From: Stenotrophomonas sp. 610A2
GTDB lineage: Bacteria > Pseudomonadota > Gammaproteobacteria > Xanthomonadales > Xanthomonadaceae
Direction of reading: 5' to 3'
DNA length: 64,000 nucleotides
NCBI RefSeq assembly: GCF_030549615.1
Contig: NZ_CP130832.1
Span: 1,860,001 to 1,924,000 of the forward strand
Shown: positions 20,901 through 28,219 of the stretch, one piece after another
Layout: every line of letters starts with the position of its first letter
Numbering within the stretch: the first letter of the stretch is position 1
Notes under the pieces: generated by a model
Seen by the model: only the letters and a program-made list of their open reading frames with translations
Told to the model about the DNA's origin: nothing
The model's database searches: none
Program-made: the position numbers and the translations under genes

Positions 20901-23299
20901 ACGATCACGACGCCACGCTGATATTGCAAGCGGTGCTGCCGCTGTACCAGGCTGCAGGTTCGCTGGTGCATGCGGCCGGTCCGCGTGCACTTGCCTTGCT
21001 GTTCTGGGCGCGCGAGGGCAAGCGTGAAGAGGTCAGTCAGTGGTTGGAACGTGCAGCCGGCGCGTTCGCCATCGCCAAGCTGTTCAATGTGCGAGACGGG
21101 CTCGAAGCCTTGCGCGCGGAGATCGCGCTGGCATTGGCGGCCTTCCAGGAAGAACACGGCTTGCCGTTCGATAGCGGTGTTCCGGTGTTGGCCGCCGAGT
21201 ATCTGTTGGCCGAACTGGCGAACGGCGAGCCGAACTTTGCCTTCAGTGGTTACGCACGTCAGCTGCTTACCAGCCTGCGTGAGCAGCTGCAGGCCGCTGG
21301 CCAGGCTGATGCATTCGATCGCAGCCTGCAGCGCTTGAATACGCGTCTTGCCCTGCAATGGGCGCAGGCAGTGCAATGGTTGCAGGCCATGTGCGGACAG
21401 CCGAAGTTTGCCGCCATGGCAGGTTACGTGCCGGAAGCGGCGGCGATGCTGCTGGGTGAGCGTTCCCTGCGAAGTCAGGTGCGCGAGGTGACCTTGATTG
21501 CCGATATCGGCGGCCTGCTCGGTGAACATGCGCGCATTGCGCAGGGCCATCTGCAGTTGGCGGTGGATGATTTCCTGCAACGCTGGCAGTCACATCGCCG
21601 CCAGTTCCAGCCCGGCTTCGAGCGTTACCAGGCGCTGCGTCACCGCATCAGTGCGCGCGAGCGCGATTCCCTGCGATTGAGCGAGTTCCAGGCCCGGCCG
21701 CTGAGCTCCTTCGTCCGCAACAAGCTGATCAATGACGTCTACCTGCCCATCATCGGCGACAACCTCGCCAAGCAGATGGGCACGGTGGGCGAGAACAAGC
21801 GCAGTGACCTGATGGGTCTGCTGATGATGATCAGCCCGCCCGGTTACGGCAAAACCACGCTGATGGAATACGTGGCCAACCGGCTTGGCCTGGTCTTCAT
21901 GAAGATCAACGGCCCGGCGTTGGGGCATGAGGTGCGCTCGCTGGACCCGGAGCAGGCGCCGGATGCGACCTCGCGGCAGGAGCTGCACAAGCTCAATCTC
22001 GCGCTGGAAATGGGCAACAACACCATGCTGTATGTCGACGACATCCAGCACACCCATCCGGAATTTCTGCAAAAATTCATTTCGCTGTGCGATGGCACCC
22101 GGCGCATCGAAGGTGTCTGGAAGGGTCGCACCAAGACCTACGATCTGCGCGGCAAGAAGTTCTGCGTGGTGATGGCCGGCAACCCGTACACCGAGTCCGG
22201 CGAGGTCTTCAAGGTGCCGGACATGCTGGCCAACCGTGCCGACATCTACAACCTCGGTGACGTGCTCGGTGGCATGGAAGACGCCTTCAAGCTCAGCTAT
22301 ATCGAGAACAGCCTGACCTCCAGCCAGGTGCTGGCGCCGATGGCGACCCGCGACCTGGCCGACCTCTACCTGCTGGTCGACAAGGCCGGCGGCAAGGAGG
22401 TGTCCACCAATACGCTCAGCCATGCCTATAGCGGCGCGGAGATCAATGAGATCGTCGCCACCTTGCAGCGGCTGATGCAGGTGCGCGAGGTGGTCTACCG
22501 GGTCAACCAGCAATACATCGCCAGTGCCGCGCAGGCCGACAAATACCGTGTCGAGCCGCCGTTCCGGCTGCAGGGCAGCTACCGCAACATGAACAAGCTG
22601 TCGGAGAAGATTTCGCCGGTGATGAATGCCGCCGAGCTGCAGCAGCTGGTCACCGATCACTATCTTGGCGAGTCGCAGCTGCTGACCAGCGGTTCCGAGG
22701 AAAACCTGCTCAAGCTGGGTGAGCTGCGCGAGGTATTGGATGCGACGCAGCTGGCGCGCTGGGAGCAGATCAAGCGCGACTTCATGCGTGACAAGGCGAT
22801 GGGCGGCGACGATGCCGATACCGGCGCGCGCATGGTGGCCCAGCTTGCCGATATCGCCAGCGGCCTGCAGGGTTTGCGTGCCGAAGAGCCCACACCGGTT
22901 GCACCGGTCGCGCCGCAGGTCGAGGCCCCGTGGGAGCAGATCGTGGCCTTGTTGCAGTCGGTTGCAGAGCGCCCCGCAGCGGTGGTCGCGCCGCAGCCCG
23001 CAACAGCGGCGCCGGTTGCGCCAGCGCAGGATCTGACCCCGCTGTTGCAGGTACTGGCCGCCGCGCAGCAGCGACAAGGCGAGGTTGGCGATGCCTTGGC
23101 GGGTCTGGCATCGCAGCTGCAGGAGTGGTTGTCCAAGGACGGCGGCGCGGGCAGCAAGCCGGCACCGCGCGTGCGCCGTGCGCGCACACCGGAAGAAAAG
23201 GCGCTGGACGAAGCGTTGATGCGTCATTTCTACGGTGGCAACGTGGTCGTTCCGGGGCAGCAGGGTAGTCGTGGCAATGAAGCGCCGGACGATGCCTGA
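17939..23299 (+). CDS. Very large DUF3686/AAA-type ATPase
   Basis: A 1786-residue cytoplasmic protein, often labelled DNA repair ATPase in databases on thin evidence. The first 1250 residues hold a DUF3686-type region with beta-rich stretches (to about 450) and long helical/coiled segments (about 480-900). The ATPase core is C-terminal: Walker A P-P-G-Y-G-K-T-T (1300-1307), Walker B L-Y-V-D-D (1364-1368) and a sensor-1-like M-A-G-N-P-Y-T-E-S-G. This recalls AAA+ remodelling ATPases more than ABC/SMC repair ATPases. A Pro/Ala-rich linker (about 1640-1750) and a basic patch (R-V-R-R-A-R-T) precede the C terminus. No signal or membrane segment. It overlaps the next gene by 8 or 23 bp, depending on that start. 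Role unknown; in this context probably a remodeller working with flotillin and TelA. Confidence 0.85.
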   Translation: MADTNLDAATTPEGGSIADQAVAQGGAYEVLRKRLSDQGARLRQVVEALNQRRLQEFGDSRMEVIGRFRIRSENNCVGRDVVQVGNDLLLFGYNVFIGLKTQTRIEDVFGLYRLVEGAEGYDVTPVDLKSSFLSQAGFVHDFGELYAYYKNARLLQLIVRDGKLLAAFQIGERSTDVRVFRWAMAPSGELTYIDARGERDIALPPPFDFEWVRAGRDMLISGRFPHLNILDTIFVETTGGDLTIKVENNTETGQGVYSEPVEDSTQSVDDATIDFAKVGSLILLKIQPYREDTWRGLIYNTLTGKVVRNDAIVQACVQLPDDHGVIFPGGYYLQSGEHKAFDASMQGMRYKRSIRSPNGEDMLYIFYEREAGKSALFVYNSIQRVLQNPVFGMGYAFMRDGRMVLFNAENEEPTRVHPMQVWQTPFSSDEFAAHTPTGTSFMARIGNAELVRGISNLLDLGREIDSREVSLPRYELLTHNARRLFDTHHWLDDANCDGAATLLREISATGESMLDEYEKVESIRKQSAQAMAEVTAAHKTLLGRLQPQNWAKIGEFVESLGDIGKLRGRLLTVRDFRYVDVAAIDAMNVSLQEAHDRVGVAAGEFLGSDKALQPFADRLQELDAAAQVAQTAKQLSEQIAQMQVMSGDLDMLSELMASLKVDDAAQRTRVVEAISAIYAKLNQARARADQRRRSLGSAEAVAQFGAQFSLFSQAITSALGLATDPERADEQLSRLMVQLEELESQFGEHEQFLGDILNKREELLDTFESHKQTLLDARQRKAQSVLDAANRILDGLAKRTERFTTVDELNAFFAGDPLILKLRELAERLRDYKDSVKADDVEARLKGVRDQAVRALRDRSDLFEGGGNIIRLGRHRFSVNTQPLDLTILPRGDGLAVHLTGTDYYEAIVDPELEELRDYWPVTLDSESSTLYRGEYLAGLLLDAAINGRDGLSVDLLLREAAQADALAKRVRDFAAPRYREGYEKGIHDHDATLILQAVLPLYQAAGSLVHAAGPRALALLFWAREGKREEVSQWLERAAGAFAIAKLFNVRDGLEALRAEIALALAAFQEEHGLPFDSGVPVLAAEYLLAELANGEPNFAFSGYARQLLTSLREQLQAAGQADAFDRSLQRLNTRLALQWAQAVQWLQAMCGQPKFAAMAGYVPEAAAMLLGERSLRSQVREVTLIADIGGLLGEHARIAQGHLQLAVDDFLQRWQSHRRQFQPGFERYQALRHRISARERDSLRLSEFQARPLSSFVRNKLINDVYLPIIGDNLAKQMGTVGENKRSDLMGLLMMISPPGYGKTTLMEYVANRLGLVFMKINGPALGHEVRSLDPEQAPDATSRQELHKLNLALEMGNNTMLYVDDIQHTHPEFLQKFISLCDGTRRIEGVWKGRTKTYDLRGKKFCVVMAGNPYTESGEVFKVPDMLANRADIYNLGDVLGGMEDAFKLSYIENSLTSSQVLAPMATRDLADLYLLVDKAGGKEVSTNTLSHAYSGAEINEIVATLQRLMQVREVVYRVNQQYIASAAQADKYRVEPPFRLQGSYRNMNKLSEKISPVMNAAELQQLVTDHYLGESQLLTSGSEENLLKLGELREVLDATQLARWEQIKRDFMRDKAMGGDDADTGARMVAQLADIASGLQGLRAEEPTPVAPVAPQVEAPWEQIVALLQSVAERPAAVVAPQPATAAPVAPAQDLTPLLQVLAAAQQRQGEVGDALAGLASQLQEWLSKDGGAGSKPAPRVRRARTPEEKALDEALMRHFYGGNVVVPGQQGSRGNEAPDDA

Positions 23300-24014
23300 T
23301 GTGACGCCGCCATTGTTGCCGCCGCCACCGCAGCCGCCGCTGCAAGCCGATGATGCGCTGGCCGTGGCCAGCTACGGCGCGGAACTGCTGGCCGCGGTGG
23401 AACAGTTGCTTGCCAACGCAGCGACTGGCACGGCCGCTGCGCGGCTGGTCGCGGAGATGAACAACATCCGCGAAGCGATGTCGGCAGCGGATGCTCGCCA
23501 TATCCGTCGTTCGGTGGGTTTGCTCGGCCGCTTGCTGGGTCGCGATGTCGAGGCACAGGCACGAGCCGAACAACTGGCGACCCAACTCGACGTCTGCCTG
23601 CTGCGTGCCGATGCCTGCGTACAGGCGTTGCTGCAGGAGCTGGAGCAAAATCTGCAGCAGATGGCCCGGATGCAGATGGCCGTGGCGGCTATCGAGGATT
23701 GGGCGGCTGCCGGTGAGGCGATTCCGGCGCCGGTTGACACTCTGGCACAGGCCGCGCTGCAGCGCCGTCTGCAGCACCTGCGCGGGCTCGCCCAGCTCCG
23801 CTACACCGAGGCCGGCCAGCTGCGTTTGCTGCATGCGCAGGGCGTGGAGCTTATCGAGCGCTACCAGCGCATCCGCGACGTCTTGTTGCCGCTTTGGCGG
23901 CAGCAAGACCTGGCTGCGCGTGCCGCCGACAAGCAGGCCCAGCTGGCGCAGGCGGCCGAGGCGCAGGCCCGGATTCTCGACGAGGTGGCAGCGATGCAGG
24001 CTAGACTGCGCTGA
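23277..24014 (+). CDS. Small TelA-like helical protein
   Basis: A 245-residue all-helical protein not recognised by name. It has a Pro-rich N-terminal tail (10-21) and then Ala/Leu/Gln-rich coiled coils. Residues 182-210 (L-R-L-L-H-A-Q-G-V-E-L-I-E-R-Y then I-R-D-V-L-L-P-L-W-R-Q-Q) line up without gaps against residues 231-259 of the following TelA protein (I-R-L-I-Q-A-N-A-I-Q-L-I-E-K-F then V-R-D-I-T-I-P-S-W-K-R-Q). I therefore read it as a divergent, shortened TelA paralogue; this comes from comparison by eye. ATGs at 23277 and 23292 both overlap the ATPase end, so translation should be coupled. ATG 23277 is chosen without strong support. Confidence 0.7.
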   Translation: MKRRTMPDVTPPLLPPPPQPPLQADDALAVASYGAELLAAVEQLLANAATGTAAARLVAEMNNIREAMSAADARHIRRSVGLLGRLLGRDVEAQARAEQLATQLDVCLLRADACVQALLQELEQNLQQMARMQMAVAAIEDWAAAGEAIPAPVDTLAQAALQRRLQHLRGLAQLRYTEAGQLRLLHAQGVELIERYQRIRDVLLPLWRQQDLAARAADKQAQLAQAAEAQARILDEVAAMQARLR

Positions 24015-24077
24015 GAACCATCCTGCACATGATTGCTCGCGCGCCGCGTCGCGCCACTTGCTCAAGGAGAACTGCTG

Positions 24078-25175
24078 ATGACCCAGGACACGCTGCCACT
24101 GCCGGCCGGCCCTTCTGCCGATGTTGATGGCACCACGCTGGTCGCCTTGGGGCTGAGTGAAGCCGACCGCCCGCAGATCGCGCAGATCGTGCGCACGCTG
24201 GACGATATCAGCCCGGGCAACCTGCATGTGTTTGGCCGCGAGGCGGCGGGCAAAAGTGCGGCCTTCTCCAGCCAGCTGCTGGACCATGTGCGCAATCGCG
24301 ACCTGGATGCCTCCGGCGAGAAGCTCGGTGAAGTGGTGCGCATTGCCCGCTCGCTGAAGCTGGACGGTTTGAACGAGCGTTCCAAGGTGCCGGTGATCGG
24401 TGGCCTGATCGACCGCATGCGCGCTTCCAAGGGCGAGCTGGTGCAGAAGTTCAGCGACACCAACCAGCAGATCGAGCAGTTGCTGCGTGATGTCGGTGCG
24501 CAGCAGGCGCAGATGGGGCAGCGCGTCGGTGAATTTGATCGCATGCATGTCATCGTTCGCGACGAGCGGCAGAGCCTTGGCCTGCACATCGCTGCCGGCA
24601 AACAGCGCCTGGCCGAACTCAACAACGAGTTGCATGCGCTTGTTGGGTTGGAGGATCCGCAGTCGCGCATTCGTCGTGGTGAGATCGACAACGCGATCCG
24701 CCTGCTCGACAAGCGCGTGGGCGACCTGACCGTCATGCAGCATGCGGCTGACCAGTCGTTGCCGATGATCCGCCTGATCCAGGCCAATGCGATCCAGCTG
24801 ATCGAGAAATTCAACGCCGTACGCGACATCACCATCCCGTCGTGGAAGCGCCAGTTCGCGATCCAGCTATCGCTGGGAGAGCAGAAAAACGCGGTGGATC
24901 TGTCCAATGCCATCGACGATGCCACCAATGAGCTGATGCGTCGCAACGCCGACCTGATGCGCCAGACCTCGGTGGAAACGGCCAAGGCCAACCAGCGTGC
25001 GGTGATTGACGTGGCAACCTTGCGTCATGTCCACGAGCAGTTGATTGCGACCGTGGAGGAAGTGCGCAGCATCCACCGCGAAGGCATGCAGCAGCGGCAG
25101 CAGGCGGAAGTCGAGTTGGCGCGCCTGCGCGAAGATGTGCAGCAGCGGCTGGCGCAGCCGACGCAAGGAAGTTGA
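24078..25175 (+). CDS. telA: TelA-family toxic anion/stress resistance protein
   Basis: Soluble helical protein of the TelA family, linked in other bacteria to tellurite and other toxic-anion resistance and to Ter-type stress clusters; biochemical role unknown. 365 residues, close to family length. It shows the expected central pattern L-L-D-K-R-V-x-D-L, I-R-L-I-Q-A-N-A-I-Q-L-I-E-K-F and I-P-S-W-K-R-Q-F, followed by a C-terminal coiled coil (V-E-E-V-R-S-I-H-R-E-G). An AAGGAGA site sits 7 bp before the ATG at 24078, which settles the start against an upstream-open frame. Last gene of the module; a REP pair follows and no terD/terC/terZ gene is in view. Confidence 0.9.
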   Translation: MTQDTLPLPAGPSADVDGTTLVALGLSEADRPQIAQIVRTLDDISPGNLHVFGREAAGKSAAFSSQLLDHVRNRDLDASGEKLGEVVRIARSLKLDGLNERSKVPVIGGLIDRMRASKGELVQKFSDTNQQIEQLLRDVGAQQAQMGQRVGEFDRMHVIVRDERQSLGLHIAAGKQRLAELNNELHALVGLEDPQSRIRRGEIDNAIRLLDKRVGDLTVMQHAADQSLPMIRLIQANAIQLIEKFNAVRDITIPSWKRQFAIQLSLGEQKNAVDLSNAIDDATNELMRRNADLMRQTSVETAKANQRAVIDVATLRHVHEQLIATVEEVRSIHREGMQQRQQAEVELARLREDVQQRLAQPTQGS

Positions 25176-25201
25176 AGTTAGGAGCAGCACAGTGGGCAGT
25201 T

Positions 25202-25351
25202 GTGGGAGCGGCGTGAGCCGCGAAGCCACAGGTGCATCAGGTGCCAGCGCGGTTGCTCCCTCCCTTTTGCGCAGCAAAGGGGAGGGCTGGGGAGGGGTAA
25301 GCTCTCAGACCTTTCAAGCATTGCCAGTTTCGCGGCTTACGCCGCTCCTAC
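25202..25351. repeat. Inverted REP pair flanking a GC hairpin
   Basis: The unit at 25202-25225 begins GTGGGAGCGGCG (GTGG instead of GTAG). Its mirrored partner at 25328-25351 ends GCCGCTCCTAC. Between them, near 25257-25287, CCCTCCCTTTTGC pairs with GCAAAGGGGAGGG around a GCA-like loop, forming a separate hairpin. The right unit runs three bases past the lysR stop codon. This fills the gap between telA and lysR, which converge. Confidence 0.8.
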
Positions 25352-26238
25352 AAAAGCTGTTTGCGCAGCCATTCCGCCAATGCAGCCACACGCGGGTCCT
25401 GCTGGTCGCCGGCAGTGCACAAGGCCCAGCAGCCATCCGTCTCAACAAATCCCCAGGGCGCGATCAGGCGCCCGTTGACCAGGTCGTCAGCCACCAGGGG
25501 CTCCGGCGCAATCGCGATACCCAATCCGGCGACTGCCGCTTCCAGCATGTAATACAGGTGCTCCAGGCCGGTCCCATAAGTGAGCGCATCTGCATCAATG
25601 CCATTGCGTGCAGCCCAGGCCGGCCAGGCCTGGGGGCGCGAGCGCGTATGCAGCAGCGAGTGGTCGCGCACCGCTTCGACAGGCTGCCGGGCTAATACAT
25701 GCGCGCCGTGCATTGAAGGGCTGAATACCGGGCCGATCCGTTCAGGCGCCAGCGCATGCACTTTCCAGCCGTTGGGCCAAGGCGCCTGGCCCAGCATCAG
25801 TGCGGCATCCAGGCCGTCCAGGCGCGGGGCGAAATCGCCATCCTGTGCTGCCAAGTGCAGGGTCAGGCCGGGCAGGTCACGCTGCAGGTCCTGCAGGCGC
25901 GGGATCATCCAGCGTGCCAACAGGCTGCCAGGGCAGCCCAGCACGAAGGCGCCATTGCGCTGCGGCCGTCGCAGCGAGGAAATGCAGTCACGCAACTGCG
26001 AGAACGCGCCGGAGGTCGCCTCAAGCAGGCGGTGACCGGCGGCGCTGGGGCGGATGCCGCGGCCGTCGCGTTCAAACAGGACCAATCCCAGTTCTTCCTC
26101 CAATGCACGCAACTGGCGGCTCACCGCGCCATGGGTGACATGCAGTTCGGCTGCGGCCTGGCTGACACTGCGCAGCCGTGCAGCGGCCTCGAAAGCACGC
26201 AAGGCATTGAGCGAAGGCAGGGATTGGCTGGATTTCAT
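25348..26238 (-). CDS. LysR-family regulator, TrpI-like by position
   Basis: A 296-residue LysR-type regulator: N-terminal winged helix (A-L-R-A-F-E-A-A-A-R-L-R-S-V-S-Q-A-A-A-E-L-H-V-T-H-G-A-V-S-R-Q) and a C-terminal ligand-binding domain. The V-T-H-G-A-V-S-R-Q recognition helix is the GcvA/TrpI/AmpR type. It is divergent from trpB with a 94-bp shared gap, as trpI is from trpBA in Pseudomonas, where TrpI activates with indole-glycerol phosphate. Acting on trpB here is therefore a good inference but not shown. The TAG stop is supplied by the GTAG head of the adjacent REP palindrome, so the last residues may be altered relative to relatives. Confidence 0.88.
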   Translation of the reverse strand: MKSSQSLPSLNALRAFEAAARLRSVSQAAAELHVTHGAVSRQLRALEEELGLVLFERDGRGIRPSAAGHRLLEATSGAFSQLRDCISSLRRPQRNGAFVLGCPGSLLARWMIPRLQDLQRDLPGLTLHLAAQDGDFAPRLDGLDAALMLGQAPWPNGWKVHALAPERIGPVFSPSMHGAHVLARQPVEAVRDHSLLHTRSRPQAWPAWAARNGIDADALTYGTGLEHLYYMLEAAVAGLGIAIAPEPLVADDLVNGRLIAPWGFVETDGCWALCTAGDQQDPRVAALAEWLRKQLL

Positions 26239-26260
26239 GTGAGTTTTTCTAACATGTGAT

Positions 26261-26291
26261 GGCTGAATTATCCATTTTTATGTCATCAGCC
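26261..26291. promoter_or_regulatory. Possible LysR operator between lysR and trpB
   Basis: GGCTGA at 26261-26266 is mirrored by TCAGCC at 26286-26291 with 19 AT-rich bases between, and the wider TGATGGCTGA and TCATCAGCC arms are also complementary. The dyad sits in the divergent gap, 42 bp before the trpB ATG, where a TrpI-type activator site is expected. Confidence 0.4.
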
Positions 26292-26332
26292 CTGCGTTAG
26301 AGTGTTGGCCTGTTCCTTGTAGCCGTGATGTC

Positions 26333-27550
26333 ATGACTGATCCGTCGATCTCCGATTTCCACGCCTTTCCTGATGCGCGTGGGCACTTTGGCCGCTTTGG
26401 GGGCAGCTTTGTCGCCGAAACCCTGGTCGGGCCGCTGCAGGAACTGGCGGCTGCCTACGATCAGGCGCGGATTGATCCGTCCTTCATTGCCGCCTACGAC
26501 AAGGACCTGAAGCATTACGTGGGTCGCCCCAGCCCCATCTACCATGCCGAGCGCCTGAGCAAGGACGTCGGCGGGGCGCAGATCCTGCTCAAGCGTGAGG
26601 ACTTGAACCACACCGGCGCGCACAAGGTGAACAACACCATCGGCCAGGCCTTGCTGGCCGCGCGCATGGGCAAGACCCGCATCATCGCCGAGACCGGTGC
26701 TGGCCAGCACGGCGTGGCTTCGGCCACGGTTGCCGCGCGACTGGGCCTGGAATGCGTGGTCTACATGGGTGCCACCGATATCGAACGGCAGAAGATCAAC
26801 GTCTACCGGATGAAGCTGCTCGGTGCCACCGTGGTGCCGGTCAGCAGTGGCTCGGCCACGCTCAAGGACGCGCTCAACGAAGCAATGCGTGACTGGGTCA
26901 CCAATGTGCGCGACACCTTCTACATCATCGGCACCGTCGCCGGCCCGGACCCGTACCCGCGCATGGTGCGTGACTTCAACGCCATCGTTGGCCGCGAAGC
27001 CCGTGCGCAGATGCTGGAGGACTACGGCCGTCTACCCGATGCGATCACCGCCTGTGTCGGTGGCGGCTCCAATGCCATCGGCCTGTTCCATGCCTTCCTC
27101 AACGACCGCGAGGTCAAGATCTACGGTGCCGAGGCTGCTGGCGACGGCATCCATACCGGCCGCCACGCCGCCTCCATCTCGGCTGGTCGCCCCGGCGTGC
27201 TGCACGGCAACCGCACCTACGTGCTGTGCGATGACGACGGCCAGATCACCGAAACCCATTCGATCTCCGCTGGCCTGGACTACCCCGGCGTCGGCCCTGA
27301 GCATTCCTTCCTGTCCGATACCGGTCGCGCGCAGTACGTGGGCATCACCGATGAGGAGGCGCTGGCCGCCTTCCATCGCCTGACCCGCATCGAAGGCATC
27401 CTGCCGGCGCTGGAATCCAGTCATGCCGTTGCCCATGCGATCAAGCTGGCGCGCGAGCTGCCGAAGGACGCCCTGGTCCTGTGCAACCTGTCCGGTCGCG
27501 GTGACAAGGACGTGCATACCATCGCTGCGCGCGAAGGACTGGTGCTGTGA
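26333..27550 (+). CDS. trpB: Tryptophan synthase beta subunit
   Basis: Condenses indole with serine to tryptophan using PLP. The 405-residue protein has the PLP lysine Lys98 in [10 protein letters not shown], the phosphate cradle G-G-G-S-N-A-I-G, and [10 protein letters not shown]. Typical length. Divergent from the LysR gene and followed directly by a lipoprotein gene that starts inside its stop codon (GTGA). trpA is third in the unit. Confidence 0.97.
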   Translation: MTDPSISDFHAFPDARGHFGRFGGSFVAETLVGPLQELAAAYDQARIDPSFIAAYDKDLKHYVGRPSPIYHAERLSKDVGGAQILLKREDLNHTGAHKVNNTIGQALLAARMGKTRIIAETGAGQHGVASATVAARLGLECVVYMGATDIERQKINVYRMKLLGATVVPVSSGSATLKDALNEAMRDWVTNVRDTFYIIGTVAGPDPYPRMVRDFNAIVGREARAQMLEDYGRLPDAITACVGGGSNAIGLFHAFLNDREVKIYGAEAAGDGIHTGRHAASISAGRPGVLHGNRTYVLCDDDGQITETHSISAGLDYPGVGPEHSFLSDTGRAQYVGITDEEALAAFHRLTRIEGILPALESSHAVAHAIKLARELPKDALVLCNLSGRGDKDVHTIAAREGLVL

Positions 27551-28218
27551 CGGCCGCTTCCCCGGGTACCCGTATGTTGCGCACGCCCTTGCTGCTGGGA
27601 TTGGTTGCGGCCTTGGCAGCATGCGCGCCCAGCGCCCCTGCGCCGCCGGAGCCGGTTGCTCCTGCGCCGCAGCCGGCGGTGCCCGTTGCGCCCGCCGCGA
27701 CAAAGCCGTCCCCGGCACCGGCGGCGACGCCTGCTGCCAGCGCATCGGCTGGGCTGGCGCAGCTGGGTGAGCTGCGCATCGGCGCGCCGTTCGGCAAGGC
27801 GCCGGGCGACAAGGCCTTCGTCTCGCAAGGCATGCGCGAAGCGTTGGAGGGGGACTGCGAGTACTACGACAAGGGTTCCTTGCCCGACAACATTTCGATG
27901 ATGGTGATCGCCGATCGCATCGTGCGTTTCGAAGTGAATGCCCCCTTCGAGCCAGGCCAGCAGGTTACCGACCCCGCGCCGGGCGCCGTGGTGACGCCGT
28001 TCTATCTGTGGGTGGGCATGACAGTCCCCAATGCAAAAAAGCGTCTGCCGGGCGTGGTGACCAGTCCGCATGCGTACAACTCGCCAAACGGCGATTACCT
28101 GACCTGGACCGACAAGGCCGCCAACCTGGCGCTGCGTCTGGAAACACTTGATGGCCTGATCACCGCCATTTACTGGGGTCAGCCTGATGCGGTCGAACTG
28201 ATTGAAGGATGTGCCTGA
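27547..28218 (+). CDS. Unrecognised lipoprotein between trpB and trpA
   Basis: A 223-residue protein with a signal sequence and lipobox A-L-A-A-C (Cys26, or Cys17 if the ATG at 27574 is the start), a Pro/Ala linker of about 45 residues and a 150-residue globular domain ([33 protein letters not shown]). Function not recognised. The GTG at 27547 overlaps the trpB stop; the stop is one base before the trpA ATG, so it is transcribed within the trp unit although it must act in the envelope. The W-V-G-M-T-V-x-x-A-K-K-R motif may suit ligand or protein binding, but that is a guess. Confidence 0.75.
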   Translation: MTAASPGTRMLRTPLLLGLVAALAACAPSAPAPPEPVAPAPQPAVPVAPAATKPSPAPAATPAASASAGLAQLGELRIGAPFGKAPGDKAFVSQGMREALEGDCEYYDKGSLPDNISMMVIADRIVRFEVNAPFEPGQQVTDPAPGAVVTPFYLWVGMTVPNAKKRLPGVVTSPHAYNSPNGDYLTWTDKAANLALRLETLDGLITAIYWGQPDAVELIEGCA

Positions 28219-28219
28219 G

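Noticed and set aside
17939..23299. Frameshift or fusion in the very large ATPase gene
   Set aside because: The frame is open for 1786 codons with consistent codon use, and the family is known to be this large.
24234..24257. Walker A-like G-x4-G-K-S in TelA (residues 53-60)
   Set aside because: TelA proteins are not known NTPases, there is no Walker B, and the same region in remembered relatives lacks the G-K-S, so I treat it as chance.
14238..25175. Prophage or integrative element around the flotillin/TelA block
   Set aside because: I see no integrase, tRNA-attachment site, direct repeats or phage genes; only REP palindromes lie at the right edge.
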